This document shows positions 45,050 through 53,464 of a stretch of 64,000 bases of DNA, piece by piece (positions within the stretch are counted from its first letter, which is position 1; every line of letters begins with the position of its first letter). The notes beneath the pieces were generated by a model. The model searched no databases. It saw only the letters and a list, made by a program, of their open reading frames with translations, and was not told where the DNA came from. Location of the stretch: the NCBI RefSeq assembly GCF_051535215.1, contig NZ_JBPPLY010000001.1:62001-126000 (forward strand), in the 5' to 3' direction. This stretch comes from Nitrobacter sp051535215. GTDB taxonomy: Bacteria > Pseudomonadota > Alphaproteobacteria > Rhizobiales > Xanthobacteraceae. The position numbers were made by a program, and so were the translations under genes.

Positions 45050-45994
45050 ATGAGATATCTGACGCAAGCGGTAGCCGCTGTGTTTCTGCTGGCCGGCGTC
45101 GTCGCCGCTTTCGCCGACGGCTTGATCTATGCGCCTGGCAGTCGGATCGGACTGGTTCCGCTGATTGGCCTTTCCCCCTCAAAGACATTTCCCGGCTTCG
45201 AGACAGCCGATCATCAGGTCAAGGTCGTCGTCGCAGAGCTTCCGCCCGCCGCCTTCCGGGACGTGGAGGCTGTCGCCAGATCCGGGACACCCGCTGCTCA
45301 GGGTCCGAAGCCTCAAGGCCTCGAGACCGCAAGCGGACAGGGCTATTTCATCGTCGAGAACGCCAAGAGCGGCAGCGACAACGTCCGGCGCTATTCGATG
45401 GTGGTGTCGGGCGACACCTTTTCCGGATATGTCGCGGCGCAAGTGCCGGAGAACGTCGAAAAGATCTATTCCGACGAGGCCGTCCAGAAGATGTTCGCAA
45501 CGGTGGCGCTGCGCAAGGAAGTGCCGGTGGAGGAGCAGCTCAGCCTGCTGCCCTTCAAGCTGACCGAATTGAGCTCCTTCAAAACGGTCCGCACGCTGGC
45601 GCCGGGAGCCGCCATCCTGCTCGCCGACGCCGCAACGGACACCGACATCGACAGCAAGGCGTTCATGATCATCGCCCCGATCGGCTCGGCTCCGGAACGG
45701 CCCGACGATCGGGACCGGTTCGCACGCGACGCCGCCACAACGATCCCGAATCTGCGCGACGCGCGCATCACGATGTCGGAGCCGATGCGGATCAACGGAT
45801 CGCCCGGCTTTGAAACGCGGATCGACGCCACCAACGCACAAACGAATGCGCCGGTGACGGTCGTCCAATGGCTGGTGTTCGGCAGCGGAAACACGGCAAT
45901 GCGACTGATCGGCAGCACGCCGCGCGACGGATGGTCCGCCGCGTTTCCACGCTTTCGCGCGGTGCGCGACGGCATCCAGCCCAAATCCCAGTAG
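45050..45994 (+). CDS. Exported protein of unknown function
   Basis: A 314-residue protein with a signal peptide (MRYLTQAVAAVFLLAGVVAA, cleavage near AFA-DG). The mature protein is a mixed alpha/beta sequence without cysteines: YAPGSRIGLVPLIGLSPSKT at its start, GYFIVENAKSGSDNVRRYSM, and a C-terminal part (NGSPGFETRIDATNAQTNAP, VTVVQWLVFGSG) that resembles PsbP/DcrB-type folds. I do not recognise a named family. It is divergent from dnaK and converges on grpE. The conserved setting among chaperone genes could be coincidental. Confidence 0.75.
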   Translation: MRYLTQAVAAVFLLAGVVAAFADGLIYAPGSRIGLVPLIGLSPSKTFPGFETADHQVKVVVAELPPAAFRDVEAVARSGTPAAQGPKPQGLETASGQGYFIVENAKSGSDNVRRYSMVVSGDTFSGYVAAQVPENVEKIYSDEAVQKMFATVALRKEVPVEEQLSLLPFKLTELSSFKTVRTLAPGAAILLADAATDTDIDSKAFMIIAPIGSAPERPDDRDRFARDAATTIPNLRDARITMSEPMRINGSPGFETRIDATNAQTNAPVTVVQWLVFGSGNTAMRLIGSTPRDGWSAAFPRFRAVRDGIQPKSQ

Positions 45995-46041
45995 GCAGAC
46001 CTCTTAGTGGACAGACCTTGCGGCCAAGCCCGCGAAACAGG

Positions 46042-46641
46042 CTAACCCTGTTCGGAAGCGGCCGGCTTGGCGCCACCCTTCGCAACACCCACCAGCGCCG
46101 GGCGCAACACACGCTCGCCGATCATGTAGCCGGCCTGAATAACCTGCGCGATCGTACCGGCGGGAACCGACGAATCGGGAACTTCGTACATCGCCTGGTG
46201 AACATTCGGATCGAACTTTTCGCCGGCCGGATCGAACTTCCTCACGCCGTGCTTCTCCAGCGCGTTGTGCAGCGAACGCTCGGTCAGCTCGACGCCCTCG
46301 ATCAGAGATTTCAGCCCGGGTTCGGCCGCGGCGCGCGCCTCGGCCGGCACCGCATCGAGCGCGCGTTGCAGATTGTCGGCAATGTCCAGCACATCACGGG
46401 CGAACCCCGATATGGCATAAGCTCGCGCGTCCGACACCTCCCGCGCGGTGCGCTTGCGCAGATTTTCCATCTCCGCCAGCGTGCGCAGCATCCGGTCCTT
46501 CGCTTCTGCGGCTTCCTTGGTCAGCGCGTCCAGCGACCCTTCCTCGGGATCGTCGGGCATGATGTACGGCTTGGATACCACCGGCTCGGCCTCCGGAGCG
46601 GGATCGCCGGAATTGTTTGTTTTGCCGTCGGAATCGGTCAT
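46042..46641 (-). CDS. grpE: Nucleotide exchange factor GrpE
   Basis: A 199-residue DnaK cofactor. An acidic disordered N-terminus (GDPAPEAEPVVSKPYIMPDD) is followed by a long helix (DALTKEAAEAKDRMLRTLAE, MENLRKRTAREV) and the beta domain with KFDPNVHQAMYEVPDSSVPA and VIQAGYMIGERVLRPALVGV. ATG 46641 is chosen because AAGG lies 7 bases before it and the longer frame begins with TTG at 46659. It is preceded by hrcA (102 bp) and has its own heat-shock-like promoter. Confidence 0.96.
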   Translation of the reverse strand: MTDSDGKTNNSGDPAPEAEPVVSKPYIMPDDPEEGSLDALTKEAAEAKDRMLRTLAEMENLRKRTAREVSDARAYAISGFARDVLDIADNLQRALDAVPAEARAAAEPGLKSLIEGVELTERSLHNALEKHGVRKFDPAGEKFDPNVHQAMYEVPDSSVPAGTIAQVIQAGYMIGERVLRPALVGVAKGGAKPAASEQG

Positions 46642-46691
46642 CACGCAGCCTTCTCGCAAATGGTCTCGAACGAATGGATGGTCCGTGCGGG

Positions 46692-46719
46692 ATATCGTGG
46701 TTCAGGCGTAAAAATCAAG
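46692..46719 (-). promoter_or_regulatory. Sigma-32-like promoter of grpE
   Basis: On the minus strand CTTGAT (46719-46714), 16-bp spacer, CGATAT (46697-46692), within the hrcA-grpE gap. It would separate grpE transcription from hrcA. Confidence 0.5.
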
Positions 46720-46743
46720 CGCAGGCGGGGGACCGGCGAGGAC

Positions 46744-47835
46744 TCAGCCGCCGAGCATCCGGCTGACGATGCGGGCGGCATAGTCGACCATCGGGATCAC
46801 CCGGGCGTAATTCAGCCGGGTCGGTCCGATCACGCCGAGGACGCCGACGATATGGCCGGCGCCGTCGCTGTAGGGCGCGATGATCGTCGAGGACCCCGAC
46901 AACGAGAACAGCTTGTTTTCCGAACCGATGAAGATGCGGACCCCATCGGCGCGTTCGGCGCGGCCGAGCAAGTCGATCACGCCGCGTTTGGTTTCGAGGT
47001 CGTCGAACAACAACCGCACCCGCTCGAGGTCTTCCATCGCGTGCAAGTCCTCCAGCAGATTGGCGTGGCCACGCACGATCAGTTGCCGGTCATCGCTGTC
47101 GCCGCCCGACCAGCTCGCAATCCCGGCCGCAATGATCTTCTGGGTGAGCTGATCGAGTTCGGCCTTGCTCTGCGTCAGTGCGGTCTCGAGTTCGAGACGC
47201 GCTTCGGCAAGCGTTCGGCCGCGGATTCGCGCATTGAGAAAATTCGACGCTTCGGTCAGCGCGGACGCCGGAACGCCGGACGCCAGCGTCAGCACGCGAT
47301 TTTCAACCTGCCCGTCCTCGGCGACGAGCACCACCAGCGCCTTCTCCGGCTCCAGCCTGACAAATTCGATGTGCTTCAGACGCACGTTGGATTTGGCCGT
47401 CAGAACCACCGCCGCCGCGCGCGTCAGTCCCGACAGCTGCGTCAAGGCTTCGCCGAGCGCGGCTTCGACCGACTGCGCCTTGCCGACCGCCGCGAGCTGG
47501 GTCTGGATCGACTGGCGCTCCGCTTCGGTGAGGTCGCCGACCTGCATCAGGGCATCGACAAAGAACCGCAGGCCGAGTTCGGTCGGCAAGCGTCCGGCCG
47601 AAGTATGCGGTGCATAGATCAGCCCAAGCTGTTCGAGATCCGACATCACGTTGCGAACCGATGCCGGCGACAGTGGCACCGCGATCAGGCGGGAAATGTT
47701 GCGCGAGCCTACGGGCTCGCCGGTCGCGAGATAGCTCTCGACAATCTGACGAAAAATGTCGCGTGACCGCTCGTTCAACTGGGCAAGCCCGGCATTCGGT
47801 GCAATCAGGCCAATCGATTCGTGATGGACCAACAC
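46744..47835 (-). CDS. hrcA: Heat-inducible transcription repressor HrcA
   Basis: A 363-residue repressor that binds CIRCE operators, classically on groESL, and needs GroEL to fold. The winged-helix N-domain is RSRDIFRQIVESYLATGEPV then GSRNISRLIAVPLSPASVRN and VMSDLEQLGLIYAPHTSAGR. The C-terminal GAF-like part ends VLGVIGPTRLNYARVIPMVD. The start is GTG 47835 with GGGAG nearby. No CIRCE operator was found in this window, so its targets lie elsewhere. It is divergent from rph. Confidence 0.95.
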   Translation of the reverse strand: MLVHHESIGLIAPNAGLAQLNERSRDIFRQIVESYLATGEPVGSRNISRLIAVPLSPASVRNVMSDLEQLGLIYAPHTSAGRLPTELGLRFFVDALMQVGDLTEAERQSIQTQLAAVGKAQSVEAALGEALTQLSGLTRAAAVVLTAKSNVRLKHIEFVRLEPEKALVVLVAEDGQVENRVLTLASGVPASALTEASNFLNARIRGRTLAEARLELETALTQSKAELDQLTQKIIAAGIASWSGGDSDDRQLIVRGHANLLEDLHAMEDLERVRLLFDDLETKRGVIDLLGRAERADGVRIFIGSENKLFSLSGSSTIIAPYSDGAGHIVGVLGVIGPTRLNYARVIPMVDYAARIVSRMLGG

Positions 47836-47995
47836 TATCTCCCGCGCATCATGGCTGCCTCTAATTTGTCCCCCGGAGGCATCGGCTGCAAGCAGCTTTG
47901 CAACAATCGATGCTCAAGCCTTGCCGTTGCGGCTTCGCGCCCCTAAAAGCACCGGCGAAAGCATCGATTTTCACGAGATAGCTGGAGAGTTTCCC

Positions 47996-48709
47996 ATGCG
48001 GCCGAGCCGCCGTGCACCCGATGAACTGCGCGCCGTGTCGCTCGAGCGCGGTGTTGTCAAATACGCCGAGGGCTCCTGCCTGGTGAAATTCGGCGATACC
48101 CACGTGCTGGTGACCGCGACGCTGGAGGAGCGGCTGCCGCCGTGGCTCAAGGGCCAGGGGCGCGGCTGGGTCACGGCCGAATACGGAATGCTGCCGCGCG
48201 CCACGCTGGAGCGGACCCGGCGCGAGGCCTCCGCCGGCAAGCAAGGCGGCCGGACTGTGGAAATCCAGCGCCTGATCGGCCGCTCGCTGCGTGCCGCAGT
48301 CGACCTCGAGGCGCTCGGCGAACGCCAGATCACGATCGATTGTGATGTCATACAGGCCGACGGCGGCACGCGCACCGCCTCGATCACCGGCGCATGGGTC
48401 GCGCTGGCCGACTGCGTCGGCTGGATGAAGGCCCGCAACATGCTCAAGACAGGCGTGCTCCGCGACAACGTCGCGGCGGTCTCATGCGGCATCTATAACG
48501 GCACGCCCGTCCTCGACCTCGACTATGCGGAGGATTCGGAAGCCGATACCGACGCCAACTTCGTCATGACCGGCGACGGACGAATCATCGAGGTGCAGGG
48601 AACCGCCGAGAAGACCCCGTTCTCGGGGGATGAGTTCCTCGCGCTGATGGCACTCGCAAAAAAAGGGGTCGCGCGGCTGGTGGATTTGCAGAAAATGGCG
48701 GTGGCGTGA
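47996..48709 (+). CDS. rph: Ribonuclease PH
   Basis: A 237-residue phosphorolytic 3'-5' exoribonuclease that finishes tRNA 3' ends. MRPSRRAPDELRAVSLERGV is the family start; GWVTAEYGMLPRATLERTRR, VEIQRLIGRSLRAAVDLEAL (phosphate/RNA-binding Arg residues) and LDLDYAEDSEADTDANFVMT are signatures. GGAGAG lies before ATG 47996. It is followed by rdgB and hemW on the same strand, a conserved cluster. Confidence 0.97.
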   Translation: MRPSRRAPDELRAVSLERGVVKYAEGSCLVKFGDTHVLVTATLEERLPPWLKGQGRGWVTAEYGMLPRATLERTRREASAGKQGGRTVEIQRLIGRSLRAAVDLEALGERQITIDCDVIQADGGTRTASITGAWVALADCVGWMKARNMLKTGVLRDNVAAVSCGIYNGTPVLDLDYAEDSEADTDANFVMTGDGRIIEVQGTAEKTPFSGDEFLALMALAKKGVARLVDLQKMAVA

Positions 48710-48745
48710 TTCGCGCTTCGCTTGCGCAATAGTCACAGGATGGCC

Positions 48746-49372
48746 ATGCATCGTCGGATAACCGGCAAGCTCGTGATCGCCACCCACAATCCCGGCAAGC
48801 TCGCCGAGATGCGCGAATTGCTCGCGCCCTACGGCGTCGAGGCGGTCTCGGCCGGCGAACTCGGTCTCGGCGAGCCCGAGGAAACCGGCGACGACTTCCG
48901 CGCCAATGCCCGGATCAAGGCCATCGCTGCGGCGAGACGCGCGAAGATTCCGGCCTTTGCCGATGATTCCGGGCTTGTCGTCGACGCGCTCGATGGCGCG
49001 CCGGGCATCCACTCCGCGCGCTGGGCCGGCAAACCTGCGGATTTTTCCGCGGCGATGGGGCGGATCGAGCGGTTGTTGCAGGAGCGCGGCGCGACCACGC
49101 CGGAGAAGCGCCGGGCTCACTTCGTATCGGCATTGTGCGTCGCATGGCCCGACGACCATCTCGAGGAGGTCGAAGCCCGCGTGGACGGCACGCTGGTCTG
49201 GCCGCCGCGCGGCACGGCGGGTTTCGGTTACGATCCGACGTTCCTGCCGGACGGTCACGCCCGCACCTTTGGCGAAATGACCAGCACCGAGAAGCACGGA
49301 CTGCCGCCTGTCGGCCTCGGCCTGTCGCATCGCGCCCGCGCATTCGCGAAGCTTGCGGAGATTGCACTTTGA
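48746..49372 (+). CDS. rdgB: dITP/XTP pyrophosphatase
   Basis: A 208-residue house-cleaning nucleotidase removing dITP and XTP. LVIATHNPGKLAEMRELLAP, PAFADDSGLVVDALDGAPGI, FGYDPTFLPDGHARTFGEM and HRARAFAKL are the family motifs. ATG 48746 is preferred over ATG 48740 because AGGA (48737-48740) lies 5 bases before it. Its stop overlaps the TTG start of hemW by four bases. Confidence 0.95.
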   Translation: MHRRITGKLVIATHNPGKLAEMRELLAPYGVEAVSAGELGLGEPEETGDDFRANARIKAIAAARRAKIPAFADDSGLVVDALDGAPGIHSARWAGKPADFSAAMGRIERLLQERGATTPEKRRAHFVSALCVAWPDDHLEEVEARVDGTLVWPPRGTAGFGYDPTFLPDGHARTFGEMTSTEKHGLPPVGLGLSHRARAFAKLAEIAL

Positions 49373-50529
49373 TCGCCGCTGACACGAAGCCCGCTTTCGG
49401 CGTCTACGTGCACTGGCCGTTCTGCCTGTCGAAGTGTCCGTATTGCGACTTCAACAGCCACGTCCGGCACGCGCCGATCGATGAAGAACGCTTCGTGCAG
49501 GCATTCGTGCGCGAGATCGAAACCACCGCCGCCCGCGCACCCGGCCGCGACGTGTCCTCGATCTTCCTCGGCGGCGGCACGCCGTCCTTGATGCAGCCGC
49601 AGACCGTCGGCGCCATCCTCGACGCAATCGGAAAGCATTGGGACGTTGCTGATGACGTCGAGGTCACGCTGGAGGCCAATCCCACCAGCGTCGAAGCCAC
49701 GCGGTTCCGTGGCTATCGCGCCGCCGGCGTCAACCGCGTCTCGCTCGGCGTGCAGGCGCTCGACGATTCCTCGCTGAAAGCTCTCGGACGGCTGCACACC
49801 GCCCGCGAGGCGCTTGAGGCAGTGGCGATCGCGCGCTCGGTGTTCGACCGCTATTCCTTCGATCTGATCTATGCGCGCCCCGACCAGACGCCTGACATGT
49901 GGGCGGAGGAATTGCAGCGCGCGATCGCGGAAGCCGCCGAGCATCTGTCGCTCTATCAATTGACCATCGAGGAAGGCACGCCGTTTTTCGGCATGCACGC
50001 CACCGGCAAACTCAGGACGCCGGATGAAGCGGTCGCGCGCGCGCTGTATGACATCACGCAGGAGATCTGCGCGCATCATGGCCTGCCGGCCTACGAGATT
50101 TCCAACCACGCGCGGTGCGGCGCGGAATGCCGGCACAACCTGGTCTACTGGCGCGGGCAGGAATATGCGGGCATCGGCCCAGGGGCCCACGGACGTCTCG
50201 ATATCGACGGCCACAGGCACGCCATCGCCACGGAAAAGCGGCCGGAGGCCTGGCTCATGCGGGTCGAGGCAATCGGCAACGGGATCGTCGCCGACGATAT
50301 CCTGAACAGCGAAGAGCGCGCCGACGAGTTCCTGCTGATGGGGCTGCGGTTGCGCGAGGGCATCGATCCGGAGCGCTACACGGCGCTGTCGGGCCGGCCC
50401 CTCGATCCGCGGCGAATCGCCATTTTGCGCGAGGAAGGCGCAATCGCGATCAGCCCCGACGGCCGTTTGCGGGTCACGCAGGATGGCTTTCCGCTGCTCG
50501 ATGCGGTGGTGGCCGATCTCGCCGCCTGA
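49369..50529 (+). CDS. hemW: Radical SAM heme chaperone HemW
   Basis: A 386-residue radical-SAM family protein formerly called oxygen-independent coproporphyrinogen oxidase-like. The cluster motif is FCLSKCPYCDFNSH (Cys19, Cys23, Cys26), followed by SSIFLGGGTPSLM and EVTLEANPTSVE. The extra N-terminal residues of HemN are absent, which fits HemW, a heme insertase for respiratory enzymes. The start is TTG 49369, overlapping the rdgB stop (TTGA), with GGAG 8 bases before it. Confidence 0.93.
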   Translation: MIAADTKPAFGVYVHWPFCLSKCPYCDFNSHVRHAPIDEERFVQAFVREIETTAARAPGRDVSSIFLGGGTPSLMQPQTVGAILDAIGKHWDVADDVEVTLEANPTSVEATRFRGYRAAGVNRVSLGVQALDDSSLKALGRLHTAREALEAVAIARSVFDRYSFDLIYARPDQTPDMWAEELQRAIAEAAEHLSLYQLTIEEGTPFFGMHATGKLRTPDEAVARALYDITQEICAHHGLPAYEISNHARCGAECRHNLVYWRGQEYAGIGPGAHGRLDIDGHRHAIATEKRPEAWLMRVEAIGNGIVADDILNSEERADEFLLMGLRLREGIDPERYTALSGRPLDPRRIAILREEGAIAISPDGRLRVTQDGFPLLDAVVADLAA

Positions 50530-50572
50530 TTCCGGCAGCCAAGGGGGCCACTAAGGGATGCCGGCAAAGAGA

Positions 50573-51769
50573 TCAGGCGCCAAAGCTCTTGGGCGATCCG
50601 GCAACCGCTTGGCCACCACCGGACGCGACACGCATGACGGCGAGGCCGCGTTGGTTGGTGCCGTCGGAACGGAATCGAAACAGGCCGTCGATGCCGGCAA
50701 AGCCCGACGGGTTTGTCAGCGTCTCCGCCGCGAAGCGCTGCGCGCCCTGGGTTCGCCCGAGGGCCGCGACCAGCGCAACCGCGTCATAGGCAAGGGTCGC
50801 CGTGCGCACCGGCTCGCCGCCGAACTTGGCGCGATAACGGCCGGCGAAGGCGCGGAAGCCGGACGGATCGGGAGCCGCATAGAGACCGCCTTGCAGCGCC
50901 GCGCTGGCGGATACGCGTGGATTGTCCCACAGGCCGGTGCCGAGAAGCTGGACATTGCGCAGGTTGGCGCCCGCCGCCGTGAGCGCGTCGGCAACCGAGA
51001 CCACCGCATCGCCATCATCGGCGATGAGCAAAGCATCGGCCGAGCGAAGCGACTGCGCCACGTTTTTCGCCGCGCCGGCGCGATCCGCGCCATATTTCTC
51101 GAATGCGACGATACGCCCGCCGTGCCGGCCGACCGTCTGCTTGAAGGCGACCTCCACCACGTTGCCGTAGGCGTTTTCGGGCACCATGGCGGCAAACGAG
51201 CGCTTTCCGACGCTCGCGGCATATTCGACGATCCGGTTCACATCGGATTCGGGAAGAAAGCTCAGGAGATAGACGCCCCGGCCCGCAACGCTTGAATCGG
51301 TCGAGAACGCGATCACCGAGATGCCGCGCGTCCGCGCCGCCTGCGCAGTCGCCGGAACGGACGCTGCAAACAGCGGACCGAGGATGATTTCGGCGCCTTC
51401 ATCGAGGGCTTGTTGCGCACCCTGCTGCGCGCCTTGCGCCGAACCGGCGTCGTCCTTGACCAGCAACTGGATATTCGGATTCTGAAACTCCGAAAGCGCC
51501 ATTTCGGCGGCGTTCTTCATCGACTGCGCCGCAATGCTGGCATTGCCGGCAGCCGACAACGGGAGGATCAGTCCCACCTTGACCTGGCCAGCCCCGATGG
51601 TAGCGCCCTGCTGAGGCGGCGCGGCCGGCGAAGGTTGCGTCGACGAACCGATCAGCGATTGCTGGACACCCGAGCACGCCCCGAGCAAGGGCGCGCCAAT
51701 GACAAAACCCAATGCCGCCCGGCGGGTCGTGCCCGGACGTTCGGGTTTCGGTTTGAACGGGTCCGCCAT
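50573..51769 (-). CDS. Penicillin-binding protein activator-like lipoprotein
   Basis: A 398-residue periplasmic-binding-fold protein. The N-terminus PGTTRRAALGFVIGAPLLGA ends in a lipobox with Cys32 (LLGAC) and has a twin Arg. The rest is a type I solute-binding domain: VGLILPLSAAGNASIAAQSM, EIILGPLFAASVPATAQAAR and FAAMVPENAYGNVVEVAFKQ, the arrangement of LpoA-type penicillin-binding protein activators and Leu/Ile/Val-binding relatives. No permease genes are near, favouring the activator role. ATG 51769 is chosen from several clustered ATGs because AAGGA lies 5 bases before it. Confidence 0.82.
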   Translation of the reverse strand: MADPFKPKPERPGTTRRAALGFVIGAPLLGACSGVQQSLIGSSTQPSPAAPPQQGATIGAGQVKVGLILPLSAAGNASIAAQSMKNAAEMALSEFQNPNIQLLVKDDAGSAQGAQQGAQQALDEGAEIILGPLFAASVPATAQAARTRGISVIAFSTDSSVAGRGVYLLSFLPESDVNRIVEYAASVGKRSFAAMVPENAYGNVVEVAFKQTVGRHGGRIVAFEKYGADRAGAAKNVAQSLRSADALLIADDGDAVVSVADALTAAGANLRNVQLLGTGLWDNPRVSASAALQGGLYAAPDPSGFRAFAGRYRAKFGGEPVRTATLAYDAVALVAALGRTQGAQRFAAETLTNPSGFAGIDGLFRFRSDGTNQRGLAVMRVASGGGQAVAGSPKSFGA

Positions 51770-52071
51770 TATCATCCTTGCCATGAACTCGTCCGCACAG
51801 GCCGAGCGCAATCTCCCGAGGGAATCAGGCATATTGCTGACGAATAATTACCTGAACAAAGGGATCGTGTCCCGCCTCGACTCGGCGCCGTACCCAACCT
51901 TGTGGACGGCGGAACCCGCCGACTTCTCGGAAATAACGTGAAATCGAATCCCTTCTCGCGCCCCTGGGCAGTTCTGGCCTTCTATTGGAGTCAAAGTACA
52001 CGGCTTTCGTACTGACGGATTTTCTCGGCGCGGTATCCACTTCGCCCGAAAACGCTATAGAGTGCCGCGCT
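51770..52071. other. Divergent gap between the PBP-activator gene and rsmI
   Basis: 302 bp without a supported gene. Its rsmI-proximal part is repeat A10 (52012-52060), which comes within 11 bp of the rsmI start codon. Confidence 0.45.
52012..52060 (+). repeat. Palindromic repeat, type A (copy A10)
   Basis: Reads CTGACGGATTTTCTCGGCGC, GGTATCCACTTCGCCCG, AAAACGCTATAG. It occupies most of the probable rsmI leader. Confidence 0.8.
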
Positions 52072-53025
52072 ATGCGCGCAAAATCAGCCCCGCTGAAACC
52101 GGACGCCGAAACTCCCGGTATCCGGACCTTTTCTATCGCGGGTCATCAACTGGTCGCACCGAAGACTGCGCCGGGCCTTCATCTGGTCGCTACGCCGATC
52201 GGCAATCTCGGCGACATCACCCTGCGGGCACTCGAGACACTCGCCGGTGTCGATATCATCGCATGCGAGGACACCCGCATCACGCGCCGTCTCACCGAAC
52301 GCTTCGCGATCACAGCCGTACTCAAGCCGTATCACGACCATAACGCTGCGACCGCCCGTCCGAAAATTCTGGAGCAGCTTGCGGCTGGGGCCTCGATCGC
52401 GCTGGTCTCCGATGCCGGAACGCCGCTGATTTCCGACCCCGGATTCAAGCTGGTCCGCGAGGTCTCTGCCGCGGGCCATCGGGTCGTTGCGTTGCCCGGA
52501 CCCTCGTCGGTGCTGGCTGCGCTCGCGGTCGCCGCGCTGCCGACGGACCGGTTCTACTTCGAAGGATTTTTGCCGGCAAAGGAGGCCGCACGCCGCACGC
52601 GCCTTGCCGAGCTTGCAAGGATCGATGCTACGCTGGTCATGTTTGAATCCGGCAGCCGCATCCGGGAATCCTTGCGCGATCTCGCAACCATCCTCGAACG
52701 TCGCGACGCCGCGATCTGTCGCGAACTGACGAAACTGCACGAGGATATCCGCCGCGCACCCCTCGGAGAACTCGCGGAAGCCGCAGAGACGCTGGAAACG
52801 CGGGGGGAATTTGTGCTGGTGGTCGGCCCGCCTCCGGCTGACGCAGGCATGATGTCATCCGAAGATCTGGACGAACTGTTGCTGACTTCGCTGAAGCAAA
52901 GCAGCCTCAAGGACAGCGTCGCGCGGGCAGTCGAAATGTCGGGCCGCCCGCGTCGCGAAGTCTATGCCCGCGCGCTTGAACTCGCCGGACAAGGCCGGGC
53001 CAGGGGCGCCAATGACCGCAGGTAG
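52072..53025 (+). CDS. rsmI: 16S rRNA 2'-O-methyltransferase RsmI
   Basis: A 317-residue SAM enzyme that 2'-O-methylates C1402 of 16S rRNA. LHLVATPIGNLGDITLRALE, DIIACEDTRITRRL, LVSDAGTPLISDPG and ALPGPSSVLAALAVA are the YraL/RsmI signatures. ATG 52072 is the first plausible start after repeat A10; no clear ribosome site is visible between them. yraN overlaps its end by 14 bp and gshB follows, a conserved trio. Confidence 0.95.
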   Translation: MRAKSAPLKPDAETPGIRTFSIAGHQLVAPKTAPGLHLVATPIGNLGDITLRALETLAGVDIIACEDTRITRRLTERFAITAVLKPYHDHNAATARPKILEQLAAGASIALVSDAGTPLISDPGFKLVREVSAAGHRVVALPGPSSVLAALAVAALPTDRFYFEGFLPAKEAARRTRLAELARIDATLVMFESGSRIRESLRDLATILERRDAAICRELTKLHEDIRRAPLGELAEAAETLETRGEFVLVVGPPPADAGMMSSEDLDELLLTSLKQSSLKDSVARAVEMSGRPRREVYARALELAGQGRARGANDRR

Positions 53026-53419
53026 GGACGATTCCCTCGACCGCGCGAAGACAGTAGCGCCGGAGCGGGTCGCGGCCTTCCATACGGGCCTTTCGGCGGA
53101 GAATCGCGCCGCCGCTTTTCTGATGGCCAAAGGCTACCGGATTCTGGCGCGGCGGTTTCGCACGCCGCATGGCGAGATCGACATCGTGGCACGGCGGCGA
53201 CAGCTTCTCGCCTTCGTCGAGGTCAAGGCCCGCCGCAGCCTCGATGAAGCCGCCTATGCGGTGACGCCACGGCAACAACTTCGGATCATCGCCGCGGCGC
53301 AAGGCTGGCTGATGGCACATCCCGAACATGCAGCTTTCGAGCTTCGTTTCGACGCCATGCTGATTGCGCCACGACGATTGCCGCGCCATTTGCCAGGTGC
53401 ATTCGACGCCAGTACATAG
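53012..53419 (+). CDS. YraN family endonuclease-like protein
   Basis: A 135-residue restriction-endonuclease-fold protein. ENRAAAFLMAKGYRILARRF, GEIDIVARRRQLLAFVEVKA carry the conserved Glu, Asp and E-x-K residues of the nuclease core. The family is nearly universal next to rsmI, but its biological role is unclear. The start overlaps rsmI by 14 bp, with AGGGG before it. Confidence 0.92.
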   Translation: MTAGRDDSLDRAKTVAPERVAAFHTGLSAENRAAAFLMAKGYRILARRFRTPHGEIDIVARRRQLLAFVEVKARRSLDEAAYAVTPRQQLRIIAAAQGWLMAHPEHAAFELRFDAMLIAPRRLPRHLPGAFDAST

Positions 53420-53464
53420 CCTGAGGCGCTTACGCGTCTCCGGTTGAATCAACGGACGAGCACC

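Noticed and set aside
45868..47766. 632-codon open frame opposite grpE and hrcA
   Set aside because: Spans two clear genes and their gap on the other strand; Arg/Gln/His-rich shadow translation.
46744..48000. Search for a CIRCE operator near hrcA, grpE and dnaK
   Set aside because: No TTAGCACTC / GAGTGCTAA pair found in the gaps.
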